Shown here one piece after another: positions 16,969 through 25,704 of a stretch of DNA of 64,000 nucleotides. Each line of letters opens with the position of its first letter. Within the stretch, counting starts at the first letter, position 1. Below the pieces are notes generated by a model. It made no database searches. It had not been told where the DNA came from and saw only the letters and a program-made list of their open reading frames with translations. This stretch comes from a virus, in the IMG/VR virus record IMGVR_UViG_3300046665_000361, positions 29,011-93,010 of that record; one strand, written 5' to 3'. Position numbers and translations under genes: made by a program.

Positions 16969-19140
16969 ATGGCTATTCTTTATCTTGAAGACTGGGATCG
17001 CTATCCGACCGCTATTGCTGACTTCGACTCACCGAATCGAAGTTGGGTGACGATGGCACTGAAGTATGAGTTGATGGGTATCAAGAACTGGTACTTCATG
17101 CTTGCACTTCAGAACAAAGCGCTGGTGGGAGTTGATCCATATTCCAAATATTTGACCGATGATCAGAAACAACTGATCTTGATGGAGTGCTACAGTAACC
17201 CGTGGTATTTGTTTCGAGAAGTAATCCGTATTCCGGACGGTGATAACAAAATCATGCTGGAGGCTAACCGGGGTAACATTGCCCTGTTCTGGTGTGTGCT
17301 CAATTCCTTTATTACGTATTTGCAACAGATCCGTCAGACCGGTAAGTCGCTGAACACCCGTATCTTGGTGGTGGCGTTCCACGTCTTCTTGACCAAAGGT
17401 GCGCAACACATCCTCTTCACCAAGGGTGACTTGCGTCGAGATGAGATCAAGTATTACAAGAAGTATCGTAAGTCGCTCCCTGAGTGGATGTGGCACATGG
17501 AGCACGGTGATACGGATAACCAGCTCGAATTCACCACCATGATGAATGGTAACTTCACCTACTCGTACGTTCCTCAGGGCAGTCCTGATGACGCGACAGG
17601 TGTAGGTCGGGGTAAGACGCCTGACTTCATCAACGTGGACGAACCGCCATTCTTGGCGAACGCTGACATTTCCATCCCTGCATTGATGGCATCGACTACC
17701 AACTCCTTCGACAAAGCCCGTAAGTACAAGAAGTTCCATGCGATCTTGTACACGACTACGGCCGGTGACTTGTCTACCGATTCCGGTAAATACGTCTACG
17801 AGAAGATCAAGAAGAAGGCGATGTACTTCAGCGAGATCTTGTTCGATGCGAGGAACCGTGCTGAAGCTGTTGACATCATCATGGCCAATAGCAAGTGCGA
17901 AGACAAGTCGGCGCCATATGTCGATATCTCGTTTAGCCACTTGCAACTTGGTTACGACGATGAATGGCTCCGAGGTAAAATGGCAGTAGCCAACGGTACG
18001 ATCGATCAGATGCGTCGAGACTTCTTGGGACAATGGACGTTCGGTAGTTCCCACAACCCTCTGAACGAGAAGTTGTTGAAGCGTATTCGGGATGCGGTAA
18101 ATAACCATCCGTATAACGACAAAGACGATCTCAGACAGTATGTTGTCAAGTATCATCTACCGATGGATGAAGTCAAACGCAGATCGTCTATTCTTGGTCT
18201 CGATACCTCGGAGGCGATCGGCCGAGATGCAATTACAGGCGTGATGATCGATGTGCAGACAGCTGAGGTCTTGGCAACGTTCATGATTGGGGAAGGCTAC
18301 ATCACCCACTTCTCGCAATGGTTCGCCAACTTCATCGAGAAACATCCGAACATGACGGTGATTGCTGAAGCCAAATCTACATGGCGGTCAATCTGTGATG
18401 ACTTGCTCATCGAGCTGCCTAAGCGCGGTATCGATGCCGGTCGTCGTTTGTACAACCGTGTGGTTGATGATGCTGAAGGTACTGAAGCTGAACAAAGGAC
18501 ATACCGCGAGTACAAATCCGGTGCTCCGTCTGAACGTAAGTACTTCCCTTTCCGCCGCCTGTTTGGTTTCCCAACCAGTGGCCCGTTGCGTGAACTGCTG
18601 TACGGGAAGATCTTCAAAGAAGCGACGCGTGAGAACCCGACGCTTATCAGAGACAGTAATCTCATTGATGAACTCTCAGGTCTGGTGAAAACCCGTGATG
18701 AGCGTATTGACCACAAATCGTCAGGGCACGATGACCACGTTATTTCGTGGCTGTTGGCTCAGTGGTTCCTGCGTCAGGGTCGTAACCTTGAGCATTACGG
18801 CATCGACCGCCGCAGTGTTCTTAGTCGCGTCAAAACTGCTGCTATCGAGGAAACTCCTAAACAGCGGATCGCTATGATGAAGCAACAGCGGCTTGAGATC
18901 CAAGTCACTCAGTTGCGTGATCGTCTGTCGTCTGTACAGAGCAGCATCGAACGCAAATATCTGGAATCGAAGATCAAGTCGATCGAATCGGAACTGGATA
19001 TCGATGATGTATCGGATATCGGCTCTGTCGATAACCGTTCTGAGGCAGCGCGAGAAAGTCGGAGAGCTTCCCGCCAGTCTCCAACCAACTCGTACACCAA
19101 CTATCGGTTTGCTCCGTTCAAGTATCGCAAAGCGGCATAA
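16969..19140 (+). CDS. terL: Terminase large subunit
   Basis: 723 aa DNA-packaging motor with ATPase and nuclease domains; phiKZ gp25 is the counterpart. The ATPase shows an adapted Walker A RQTGKS at about 122-127 and a Walker B ending in DE (FINVDEPPF) at about 220. The nuclease domain has three acidic clusters: GLDTSE near 410, AEAKSTW near 466, and GHDDHVISW near 585. The C-terminal 120 residues are a charged coiled coil (LEIQVTQLRDRLSSVQ). ATG follows AAGGA. It ends in a bidirectional hairpin shared with the opposing gene. No small subunit is visible beside it. Confidence 0.92.
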   Translation: MAILYLEDWDRYPTAIADFDSPNRSWVTMALKYELMGIKNWYFMLALQNKALVGVDPYSKYLTDDQKQLILMECYSNPWYLFREVIRIPDGDNKIMLEANRGNIALFWCVLNSFITYLQQIRQTGKSLNTRILVVAFHVFLTKGAQHILFTKGDLRRDEIKYYKKYRKSLPEWMWHMEHGDTDNQLEFTTMMNGNFTYSYVPQGSPDDATGVGRGKTPDFINVDEPPFLANADISIPALMASTTNSFDKARKYKKFHAILYTTTAGDLSTDSGKYVYEKIKKKAMYFSEILFDARNRAEAVDIIMANSKCEDKSAPYVDISFSHLQLGYDDEWLRGKMAVANGTIDQMRRDFLGQWTFGSSHNPLNEKLLKRIRDAVNNHPYNDKDDLRQYVVKYHLPMDEVKRRSSILGLDTSEAIGRDAITGVMIDVQTAEVLATFMIGEGYITHFSQWFANFIEKHPNMTVIAEAKSTWRSICDDLLIELPKRGIDAGRRLYNRVVDDAEGTEAEQRTYREYKSGAPSERKYFPFRRLFGFPTSGPLRELLYGKIFKEATRENPTLIRDSNLIDELSGLVKTRDERIDHKSSGHDDHVISWLLAQWFLRQGRNLEHYGIDRRSVLSRVKTAAIEETPKQRIAMMKQQRLEIQVTQLRDRLSSVQSSIERKYLESKIKSIESELDIDDVSDIGSVDNRSEAARESRRASRQSPTNSYTNYRFAPFKYRKAA

Positions 19141-19144
19141 GCGA

Positions 19145-19174
19145 CATACAGCGGGGCGAAAGCCCCGCTGTATG
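19145..19174. terminator. Bidirectional hairpin between terL and the opposing gene
   Basis: Perfect 13-bp stem CATACAGCGGGGC with a GAAA loop, lying between two convergent stop codons. It is the cleanest member of the CATACAG/CTGTATG hairpin family and lacks a T-run. Confidence 0.7.
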
Positions 19175-19177
19175 CTG

Positions 19178-20419
19178 TCAGACTGCGCCTACTCGATTAC
19201 CGCCGCGGTAATGCTGCATCGTAAACGCTCTGAGTAGAACGTAAAGCAATACAGCGTTTCGGATAGCTGGGATCAGGACCTTGTTCTTTGACCGTACCGC
19301 TACTACTGCGATCTCTTCAGTGAGTTCCCTCATCTCAAGGATCATTTCGTTGCTGGTTCGGCTGGCCTGGTACAACGACTTCATCTTCCGAAGCAATCCA
19401 GGGATGTCGCTTGACGATGCCATGGTGCTTGGATTACGGCTGATGTAATCGAAAGCATGCTGGATGACAAGCTCGCAGATGCGCTGTACGCGCTTGTCGG
19501 CCTTAGGCGAGGCGTTGTTACTCATGTACGCCAAAGTCTTCACCAGCGCGCTCTTAGGCAGTGTGTTGATCGTTCTGAGGATAACGTTGACCAGTTCGGG
19601 AACAATGAAGTTGTTCTGGTCGTAAATGATCTCCAGAATGTAGCGCATGTACGTACTGACCATGCGAGATCTGTCGCGCAGTTTGAGTTCACCGTCGAGT
19701 TCGATGGTTGCGCTATTGTTCCTGATCTGCATCTCAGGAGAGTTCTGCACCACGGTAAACATGTCACGAATGTTCTTGACGATGTCCTTGATGCGCCCCT
19801 GGGTATCGTTGGCTATCTTGTCGATATCGTGGTCGAAGGTGATCAGGTGTTTATACCAGAGCGTACCTTTACCTACGATATCTTCAGCGCGGTTCTTGAG
19901 CAGATCGCCCCAGTTACCGTGGATCTTGAGGCCAAACCGTTTTGTCAGCGCCGCGTAGGTGGCCTGAGCCACAATCGGATCGGCAGCATAGTGGAACATG
20001 TTGGCCAAAATGGAGGTGATGTACTTGTACTGGAGGACCAACGCTACTGCAAATGCCCCATCGTGCTTGGCCTGATCGTTGAGTTTGTCAGACGTCAGAA
20101 ACTTATGGATCATCCAGAGGCAGGCAAGGTTCATTGTGTCGCTGGATACGTGACGATGCGTCACCACTTCCGGCAGCGCATGGAGATCATCCTCGAGAGC
20201 ATCCTCATCGACGTCCATGATCTCTTCAAACCAGCGGTTGCGGTCTTCGTCTTTAAAACGTACAGCGTCCACTCCTAACAAGTTACCGCCAAAGAAAGAG
20301 ATATGGGCTTCGTTCTTATTGACGAACTTCTGTTCATACGTCTGGACCTTACGGAGCAATACCTGGTCAAATACCAGGTGCTCGCAATGGTGTCCGAACA
20401 CCTCTTTGATATTCTTCAT
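19178..20419 (-). CDS. Conserved hypothetical protein, 413 aa
   Basis: Mostly helical with two hydrophobic stretches, one at about 145-160 and one close to the C-terminus (IRNAVLLYVLLRAF), which may contact a membrane. A His-rich N-terminal part and a VFGHHCEHLVFDQ segment stand out. Start ATG has only a weak Shine-Dalgarno. It is the sole minus-strand gene between terL and the small plus-strand genes, and such isolated minus genes in this window tend to be virion genes. Confidence 0.78.
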   Translation of the reverse strand: MKNIKEVFGHHCEHLVFDQVLLRKVQTYEQKFVNKNEAHISFFGGNLLGVDAVRFKDEDRNRWFEEIMDVDEDALEDDLHALPEVVTHRHVSSDTMNLACLWMIHKFLTSDKLNDQAKHDGAFAVALVLQYKYITSILANMFHYAADPIVAQATYAALTKRFGLKIHGNWGDLLKNRAEDIVGKGTLWYKHLITFDHDIDKIANDTQGRIKDIVKNIRDMFTVVQNSPEMQIRNNSATIELDGELKLRDRSRMVSTYMRYILEIIYDQNNFIVPELVNVILRTINTLPKSALVKTLAYMSNNASPKADKRVQRICELVIQHAFDYISRNPSTMASSSDIPGLLRKMKSLYQASRTSNEMILEMRELTEEIAVVAVRSKNKVLIPAIRNAVLLYVLLRAFTMQHYRGGNRVGAV

Positions 20420-20472
20420 GTAGAATCTGCCGTATGGTGCGCCTAAGTCATATCAATCGAATCTTTTAAGAT

Positions 20473-20480
20473 CGTACATT
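20473..20480 (+). promoter_or_regulatory. Candidate promoter, CGTACATT box
   Basis: CGTACATT in the 100-bp divergent gap, 40 bp before the start at 20520; a variant of the ACACATTA box. Confidence 0.3.
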
Positions 20481-20519
20481 CTATCTATGACACAACGTTA
20501 TCCTGGGGAGGAAAACATC

Positions 20520-20720
20520 ATGGGCAATGCAACTGCTAACGAAAGTCAAGTAGGGTATATCCATCATTTGCACCATGCGGATGACTTGGATTGTGACAAT
20601 GATTCGTGTCGATCCAAAGCAACAGTCCGGCTTACTGAAAAATCAGGACTCGGTGTTAGCTACGGCTATTACTGCAAAGCCTGCCTACCGGATATTCCAA
20701 TGCCTGCAAAGGCGTCATAA
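20520..20720 (+). CDS. Small zinc-ribbon-like protein, 66 aa
   Basis: The start at 20520 is supported by GGGGAGGA just upstream; an in-frame ATG at 20487 has none. Two Cys pairs, CDNDSC and CKAC, are 30 residues apart and could bind one zinc ion. His residues cluster before the first pair (YIHHLHHADD). This is the first of two such tiny Cys-pair proteins in the window. A regulatory or host-takeover role is possible but unproven. Confidence 0.78.
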   Translation: MGNATANESQVGYIHHLHHADDLDCDNDSCRSKATVRLTEKSGLGVSYGYYCKACLPDIPMPAKAS

Positions 20721-20725
20721 CCAAG

Positions 20726-20744
20726 ACGGGACTCTCGGGTCCCG
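20726..20744 (+). terminator. Hairpin after the zinc-ribbon gene
   Basis: 7-bp stem ACGGGAC/GTCCCGC-like with a TCTCGG loop, no T-run. It lies between the stop and the next Shine-Dalgarno. Confidence 0.4.
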
Positions 20745-20774
20745 CCTCTATGCTGTAACCATTAGGAGAAGTAG

Positions 20775-21614
20775 ATGTCTCTGCAAGTAGCGCGTTCTCG
20801 TAGTCTGGAACCACTGTATGTGCATCAAGCTTTTGCTGTACTCTTTCCTGAACATAAAGTGCCTACTTATCCAGAAGTTGATATCGACCCAGTTCTGCTG
20901 GCCGAAGTCTTCGCTGAGGAAGAAGTGCGTTTCCAGAAGGGTGTTATTCCAGTGATGGGGCAAAACATGCAAACTGAAACAAAGAAAGCAAGTCTGGACG
21001 AGCTGGTGGAACTCGGTCTGTTGACCGCCAATCCGCTGCTGCCATTCGGCGAACCAGCTCCACCAGTCGATATGTCTGTAAATGCTGCGGTATTCAGCAT
21101 GACTGTCGACGGTGTATCTCCGGCGCGGATTGCTAAAACACCAATGCCTGAGTTAGGCAATATTCCCACAAGCCTGTACTTCCTTGGCTGGCGTGCGCCT
21201 AAACCGATGACTGAACCCCAGGTCTTTCATCGGCTGCCCGCTGAGCTGAAGGATGCTATCACCCCAAACTCCGAATACCACGAAGAGTTTGAGCGGCGGT
21301 CCTACGACATCTCTGTTGAACAGGCTGCTGCAAACCGTGCTGTTGATCGCCGTATCTTTGATCACGCTACACGCGAGTGGCTGGCAATGATCAATGAGAT
21401 GGATGCAGTCAATGTTGAGCTTGAGGTCATGTCAGGCAATGGCATCAAGATGGCCAGCAATATCGGCGGTATCCTTTACGTCGAAGGTCTGATGAATGCG
21501 GTGGCCAACGAGCTTGAGCGGCTCGGTTACCGCGTGTCTTACGAAGTCGATACAAACACTCTGCTGCTCGATCTGAAGAGCGGTACGTTCCACTGGGGTG
21601 TGCAGGGCGAATAA
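20775..21614 (+). CDS. Hypothetical protein, 279 aa
   Basis: ATG after AGGAG. The N-terminal third is acidic and Pro-rich, followed by a helical part. The C-terminal 90 residues look like a small alpha/beta domain (NGIKMASNIGGILYVEGL, then a strand-rich end). No motif is recognised. It begins a run of three plus-strand genes. Confidence 0.8.
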   Translation: MSLQVARSRSLEPLYVHQAFAVLFPEHKVPTYPEVDIDPVLLAEVFAEEEVRFQKGVIPVMGQNMQTETKKASLDELVELGLLTANPLLPFGEPAPPVDMSVNAAVFSMTVDGVSPARIAKTPMPELGNIPTSLYFLGWRAPKPMTEPQVFHRLPAELKDAITPNSEYHEEFERRSYDISVEQAAANRAVDRRIFDHATREWLAMINEMDAVNVELEVMSGNGIKMASNIGGILYVEGLMNAVANELERLGYRVSYEVDTNTLLLDLKSGTFHWGVQGE

Positions 21615-21616
21615 TT

Positions 21617-21646
21617 GCATAGCGGGGCGTGAGCCCCGCTGTATGC
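21617..21646 (+). terminator. Hairpin, CATACAG-family variant
   Basis: 8-bp stem AGCGGGGC with a GTGA loop, enclosed by GCAT and ATGC arms with a short bulge. No T-run. Confidence 0.55.
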
Positions 21647-21670
21647 GTTCTAATAAGTAAGGAGTAGTAC

Positions 21671-22036
21671 ATGAGCAAGACAAGAATGCTGTTTCCTCGT
21701 AACCTGACCGAAGATCGTGTCAGAACACCTGATCAATTGCTGGCTCGTATTCATGAGCAGTTGAATCCTGAGGAGATGAAGCGTTTCAAACTCTTCGCTG
21801 GTTATTTCCACCGTGATCGTTTCTACGTACCCGAGATCGTCGCAGAACGATGGGTAGAAGAAGCTCACAGCGCCATCCCTACTCTTTCCCCCGGTGACCT
21901 GCGTTATGTCGTGTCTGTGCTCAACGGATACGTCAGCTGGCGTCAGATGCACGCTCGTCGCTGTACTTCCAACATGATGCTTACCAAGATGGGCAAAACT
22001 GTTCGGGCAAAGGCTCCAACTGAAGAAACTGCCTGA
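21671..22036 (+). CDS. Hypothetical protein, 121 aa
   Basis: ATG after AAGGAG. Basic and helical, with an FKLFAGYFHRDRFYVPEIV segment in the middle and an Arg-rich motif HARRCTSNMM near the end. It might bind nucleic acid, but nothing diagnostic is present. Confidence 0.8.
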   Translation: MSKTRMLFPRNLTEDRVRTPDQLLARIHEQLNPEEMKRFKLFAGYFHRDRFYVPEIVAERWVEEAHSAIPTLSPGDLRYVVSVLNGYVSWRQMHARRCTSNMMLTKMGKTVRAKAPTEETA

Positions 22037-22057
22037 TACCTACATTGAGGAGTCCGT

Positions 22058-22495
22058 ATGAACGCCGAAGAGTTGCACCAATACACTACCCATTGCCATG
22101 ACTTGGTGTGTGACTTCAGCGCCGATGGTTGCGTACTCGGTGACAAGATTGCCACCCTTCTGGAATATGCTGCCACTCATTCAGCATTTACCTTGATCGT
22201 TGCAATCATCGCAGTTATCGATCAGAGCAAGCACCAGTCGGCATTTGAAGACAAGGGTGATGAGGGCCAGTACATCCATCTTCCTAATGGGAAGAAGTTC
22301 TGGCGGGAAGTCAACACCGATATCGATCCTGAAGCTCCTGAAGACGAACGGTGGTTGTATTACAGTTCTGGCTTTAGCCGTCCTGGCAGCTCCTATCTCT
22401 GCGATGATATCGTTCGAGAACTGGATAGTCTGGTTAATGATTGTGATATCAATCTAAACTTACCCGCATTCTGGGACTACGGTCACGAAGAGTGA
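22058..22495 (+). CDS. Hypothetical protein, 145 aa
   Basis: ATG after GAGGAG. Strongly acidic, with an N-terminal helical half containing a hydrophobic stretch (FTLIVAIIAVIDQS) and a Trp/Tyr-rich acidic second half. No recognised domain. It closes the 20775-22495 unit and is followed by a UUCG terminator. Confidence 0.8.
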   Translation: MNAEELHQYTTHCHDLVCDFSADGCVLGDKIATLLEYAATHSAFTLIVAIIAVIDQSKHQSAFEDKGDEGQYIHLPNGKKFWREVNTDIDPEAPEDERWLYYSSGFSRPGSSYLCDDIVRELDSLVNDCDINLNLPAFWDYGHEE

Positions 22496-22502
22496 CGGTA
22501 CT

Positions 22503-22543
22503 GGACAGTCCTTCGGGGCTGTCCTTTCACCTTTTTTCTTTTG
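22503..22543 (+). terminator. Intrinsic terminator with UUCG loop
   Basis: 9-bp stem with one G-T pair, GGACAGTCC/GGGCTGTCC, TTCG loop at 22503-22524, followed by a T-rich tract. Confidence 0.82.
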
Positions 22544-22544
22544 T

Positions 22545-22958
22545 TCGTAAATGAGTACGATCTATTCCCTTATTGTATGTTCCACTCTGTTTCCATCTTG
22601 AGAAAGGGGAAGAAGGGGTGGAGTTTGTGAAACAAACTCCGGGGTAGTTGGGGATAGAGTAAGATACAATCCGAAAGAAACGAGTGTAACGATGATTCTG
22701 AGGATTAACTATTGGCGACGTTAGTCGCCTAGAGATGTAAAATTTCACAGAAATGACAAATGATACCTTAATATCAAATATACCTAAAATAATCAATAGA
22801 TATCAAGGGAATAATCCCCTAATAACAGGATAGGCTTTTAGGGCCTATCCTGGCTGTATACTCCCTATGCTGCTAGCAGCATCCAATGGGAGTCCTGTTT
22901 ATAACTGTTATATATCTACTTCACGGTAAATGATCTGACCTAATTGACTTGGAGATCC
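22545..22958 (+). ncRNA. Structured AT-rich non-coding stretch, possible RNA gene(s)
   Basis: No convincing coding frame lies between 22496 and 22961. Instead there are four clear hairpins: a 9-bp perfect stem GGAGTTTGT with GAA loop at 22620-22640; GGCGAC/GTCGCC with GTTA loop at 22714-22729; a 10-bp stem CAGGATAGGC/GCCTATCCTG at 22826-22852; and ACTCCC/GGGAGT enclosing a TGCTGCTAGCAGCA palindrome at 22860-22893. No tRNA cloverleaf could be drawn. Strand is unknown; plus is given because both neighbours are on it. It could be one or more phage ncRNAs, a long leader, or a replication-linked site. Confidence 0.4.
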
Positions 22959-22961
22959 AAA

Positions 22962-23456
22962 ATGTCTACCGAAGATAACGATAGCGCAAAGATCAAGGAG
23001 CTCGCTGAGAGCTCACCGCACAGCGCCATGGAGCCCGATGCTAAGCCCGTTGGTAGTGTGATGATCGAACTACCGTATAACCAACCCTTCGATACTGAAG
23101 TGGTCGGGCTGGTATCCAGCCTGGAATCCAGAGGGTGGACAGTACTCCATCGCTGGAAGAGCCTCCTGTCTACTGAAGACAGTAGCGACGGTATGCTGAC
23201 AGGCAAACCTGTCATTGACAACAGTCAGGCTGTCAACAACGTGATCAACGGCGTAAGCCTACCTCTGATCGATGAGACCTCGACCTACAAGGTCGTTCGC
23301 ATCATCCGTCCTGAGGATCGACTGGAAGGTGGTGATTCGGGTATCTTCTACCTGATGAACGGTAATGGGGATGTGAAGGAATACCTCGAGAACGAGGGGT
23401 TCCTGATCATGGACGATGAGCAGAAGCTGCACCATGCTCTCGTACAAGGGACATAA
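22962..23456 (+). CDS. Hypothetical protein, 164 aa
   Basis: ATG at 22962 with TGGAG upstream; a TTG 18 bp earlier is in frame but less likely. The first 30 residues are acidic and disordered, followed by an alpha/beta part with SLESRGWTVLHRW. A DxGDSGIFYLMNGNG-like turn-rich segment lies at about residue 125. Function is unknown. Confidence 0.8.
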   Translation: MSTEDNDSAKIKELAESSPHSAMEPDAKPVGSVMIELPYNQPFDTEVVGLVSSLESRGWTVLHRWKSLLSTEDSSDGMLTGKPVIDNSQAVNNVINGVSLPLIDETSTYKVVRIIRPEDRLEGGDSGIFYLMNGNGDVKEYLENEGFLIMDDEQKLHHALVQGT

Positions 23457-23460
23457 AGAC

Positions 23461-23481
23461 CGACCGGGGCAAGCCCGATCG
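23461..23481. terminator. Imperfect hairpin between convergent genes
   Basis: CGACCGGG/CCCGATCG with one mismatch and a short GCAAG loop, between convergent stops at 23456 and 23521. Confidence 0.35.
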
Positions 23482-23520
23482 ATCCAATGATTCTTTGGTA
23501 ATACATTACCCTCATGAAAG

Positions 23521-24354
23521 TCAGTACCTTGGCTTAGCACCCAGGTTGAGTTTCAAGATCTTGCGATACTGTTCTGTATTGTTCATGGTGGTGATCTTCT
23601 TCCACCGCGTCGTCAGAAAGTCCCAGTACAACTGGCCAGCATCTGCATACGAATCGACAATCTCACGAATCCGACCCAACGTCGAACCACCCCTGATTTG
23701 ACCTTCGTCAAGTTCGATGATCAGGATGTTGTAGATGTAGGCCTTACAGGCGAGCGCTACCATTTCAGCAAACTTGTGGTAGTACGCCGGTTTCAGGTCA
23801 TTGAAGTTGGGTTCGTGAGTCAACGTACACCGGATAGCGGCATTGCCGACAATCTGAGTGATATCGTTGACCAGGATAGTATTGACACCTACCAGCTGTA
23901 CGTAGGACGTACCCATCTGGGTAGTGCCTGCTGTAGCACGTAGAATGTCACGACCAACCTGTAGCATCTGAGAGCCACGCGAATCGTAACCCGTAGTCTG
24001 ACCGGAATATCCAGGTTGCATGCCGTAGATGAGCTCATGGACGGTTACAATGCGTCTTCCGCCCAGCTCGTCACGGTTGAACCGATAAACGATGTTCCAT
24101 TGGTCTACATATTCCCGTGCGGCCATCGCTAGTGGCAGAAACATCTCAGTACCGCCACACAGGTTGGCATCGATCGCAACACGTCCTTCGACTACCAGCT
24201 GACGAATCTGGTGATCGATTGAGGTGGAGGTCACGTTGTCAAAATAGCGGTCTTGCCTTGTAGGGTCGTAGCGCTTTGGAAGGAAGGCTTGTTTCAGAAT
24301 ATCAATGGGGATATCCGCTTTACATTTGAGAATAGCAACAGAAATCGGGTCCAT
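23521..24354 (-). CDS. Conserved hypothetical protein, 277 aa
   Basis: Start placed at the ATG at 24354 (MDPISVAIL), which has AGGGTGG upstream, and not at an earlier in-frame codon at 24405. The protein is mixed alpha/beta with no signal peptide and ends in a basic LNLGAKPRY. It is divergent from phuZ with a 70-bp gap and may share regulatory sequence with it. I cannot name a family; a virion role is plausible because isolated minus-strand genes here are mostly structural. Confidence 0.75.
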   Translation of the reverse strand: MDPISVAILKCKADIPIDILKQAFLPKRYDPTRQDRYFDNVTSTSIDHQIRQLVVEGRVAIDANLCGGTEMFLPLAMAAREYVDQWNIVYRFNRDELGGRRIVTVHELIYGMQPGYSGQTTGYDSRGSQMLQVGRDILRATAGTTQMGTSYVQLVGVNTILVNDITQIVGNAAIRCTLTHEPNFNDLKPAYYHKFAEMVALACKAYIYNILIIELDEGQIRGGSTLGRIREIVDSYADAGQLYWDFLTTRWKKITTMNNTEQYRKILKLNLGAKPRY

Positions 24355-24424
24355 GGGTCTAACCACCCTGCAATTTAGATGAATCATACCACTGTGAATA
24401 TTCACGTAAACCAGGAGTCACACC

Positions 24425-25408
24425 TTGAACGATCTCATTACTGCAAAAGCAAGCACCATCCGTTTCTGGAATTTCGGTGGTACTGCCATTAACTTGGCGC
24501 GCAGCTATCGTCACGATCAACCTGCCAATCCAATCCAGCAGGCAGAAGAGCTGTTCACTTACGTGGATACCAGCTTCTCCAACCTGGCAGGGGCTGCTGA
24601 TGACGACCTGTTCGTGATCAACGGCGGTAAGGGTCTTGGCAAGGATCAGAAGAAAGGTATCGAGATCTTCAAGAAAGAACTGCCAAACATCATGGCCAAG
24701 AACAAGCCTGGCGTGATCAACGTAGTTGTTCTTGGCATCTCCGGCGGTACTGGTTCGACTGGCGGCCGGATGTGCATCGAGAAACTGCTCGAGGCCGGTG
24801 AGGATGTGTTTGCTATTCTGATCTCGTCTCACGATTCCGACCGCAGCACGGCCAACGCCATCGGTTGTGTTATCAATCTGGAAAAGGCCGTCAAGCGTAC
24901 TGGCCGCCCGCTCGTGGCTTATTACTACGAGAACGACCGTACGCTCTCGCTGCCGAAGAACAACACTGCTCCGCTGTTCGTCATGCGTCTGCTGAGCATC
25001 CTGGCCAGCGGCAAGAACCTGCATCTGGACATCAGCGATGTCAGCAACCTCATCAACTACAACCGGGTTACCAAGTACGATCCCGCACTGTCGTTGCTGG
25101 AAGTGTACGCCGGTGAAGAGATGTTGTTGAAGAACAGCAAGAACCTCATCGGCTTTGCGGCGCTTCTGAAGTCGAAAGAAGAAGTCATGCCGCAGGTCAA
25201 GGCCGCTTACGATACTGTAGGTTACCTGCCTGAAGAAGGCCGTGTGTTTGACAACTCGTTCTACTACACGGTCAGCACCACTGGCTTTGGCAAGATTCTC
25301 GAGAAACTGCGTGGCGATCTCGAGGAATACACCCGAGGCAATCAAGGCTCGGAAACAGTCGCTACGCTGTTGACTGGCGAAGAGGATGAGGAAGATACCG
25401 TCCTGTAA
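24425..25408 (+). CDS. phuZ: Phage tubulin/FtsZ-like protein PhuZ
   Basis: 327 aa GTPase that assembles into the filaments that centre the phage nucleus and move capsids (phiKZ gp39 family). The tubulin G-box appears as GGTGSTGG at about 107-114. An N-terminal T1-like loop NFGGTAINLA at about 16-25 also fits. The C-terminus is acidic (GEEDEEDTVL), as required for lateral contacts in known PhuZ filaments. The start is TTG, supported by AGGAG seven bases upstream and the absence of a nearby ATG, so translation may be kept modest. It is followed by a hairpin. Confidence 0.92.
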   Translation: MNDLITAKASTIRFWNFGGTAINLARSYRHDQPANPIQQAEELFTYVDTSFSNLAGAADDDLFVINGGKGLGKDQKKGIEIFKKELPNIMAKNKPGVINVVVLGISGGTGSTGGRMCIEKLLEAGEDVFAILISSHDSDRSTANAIGCVINLEKAVKRTGRPLVAYYYENDRTLSLPKNNTAPLFVMRLLSILASGKNLHLDISDVSNLINYNRVTKYDPALSLLEVYAGEEMLLKNSKNLIGFAALLKSKEEVMPQVKAAYDTVGYLPEEGRVFDNSFYYTVSTTGFGKILEKLRGDLEEYTRGNQGSETVATLLTGEEDEEDTVL

Positions 25409-25422
25409 TCCTCAATAACGTG

Positions 25423-25444
25423 CAGGCGGGGGAAACCTCGCCTG
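25423..25444 (+). terminator. Hairpin after phuZ
   Basis: 9-bp stem with one G-T pair, CAGGCGGGG/CCTCGCCTG, GAAA loop, followed by TATGCCC. A partial member of the CTGTATG hairpin family; no T-run. Confidence 0.6.
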
Positions 25445-25485
25445 TATGCCCTTAACTGAAATACCTACACCGTTGGAGAAACACC

Positions 25486-25704
25486 ATGAGCTTCTGTATG
25501 ATGTTCGCATGTAGTCAGTGCGACAACCTGGATTCTATCCGGGCTACCGAACAGGATGGCGGTAATGATTACCGTTGTCACCGCTGTATCAAAGGTTACT
25601 GGCACATGTACTTCGCTGAGGAGAAGTACGACCCGTACGAGCACGAAGTCATCAACCGACCCAATACTGAATACAAGGGATGGGGCGCTCCGTCATTCGG
25701 ATAG
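25486..25704 (+). CDS. Small zinc-ribbon-like protein, 72 aa
   Basis: ATG after GGAG. Two CxxC pairs, CSQC near residue 9 and CHRC near residue 31, are spaced as in a rubredoxin-like zinc ribbon. The C-terminal half is acidic and aromatic. It follows phuZ after one hairpin. Function is unknown. Confidence 0.8.
   Translation: MSFCMMFACSQCDNLDSIRATEQDGGNDYRCHRCIKGYWHMYFAEEKYDPYEHEVINRPNTEYKGWGAPSFG

Noticed and set aside
22545-22958. tRNA gene in the structured region
   Set aside because: No acceptor stem pairs with a T-loop and anticodon stem at the right spacing; there is no TTC-type T-loop.
23500-23509. ATACATTACC as another promoter box
   Set aside because: It lies between two convergent genes, so it has no plus-strand gene close downstream; it may be chance.
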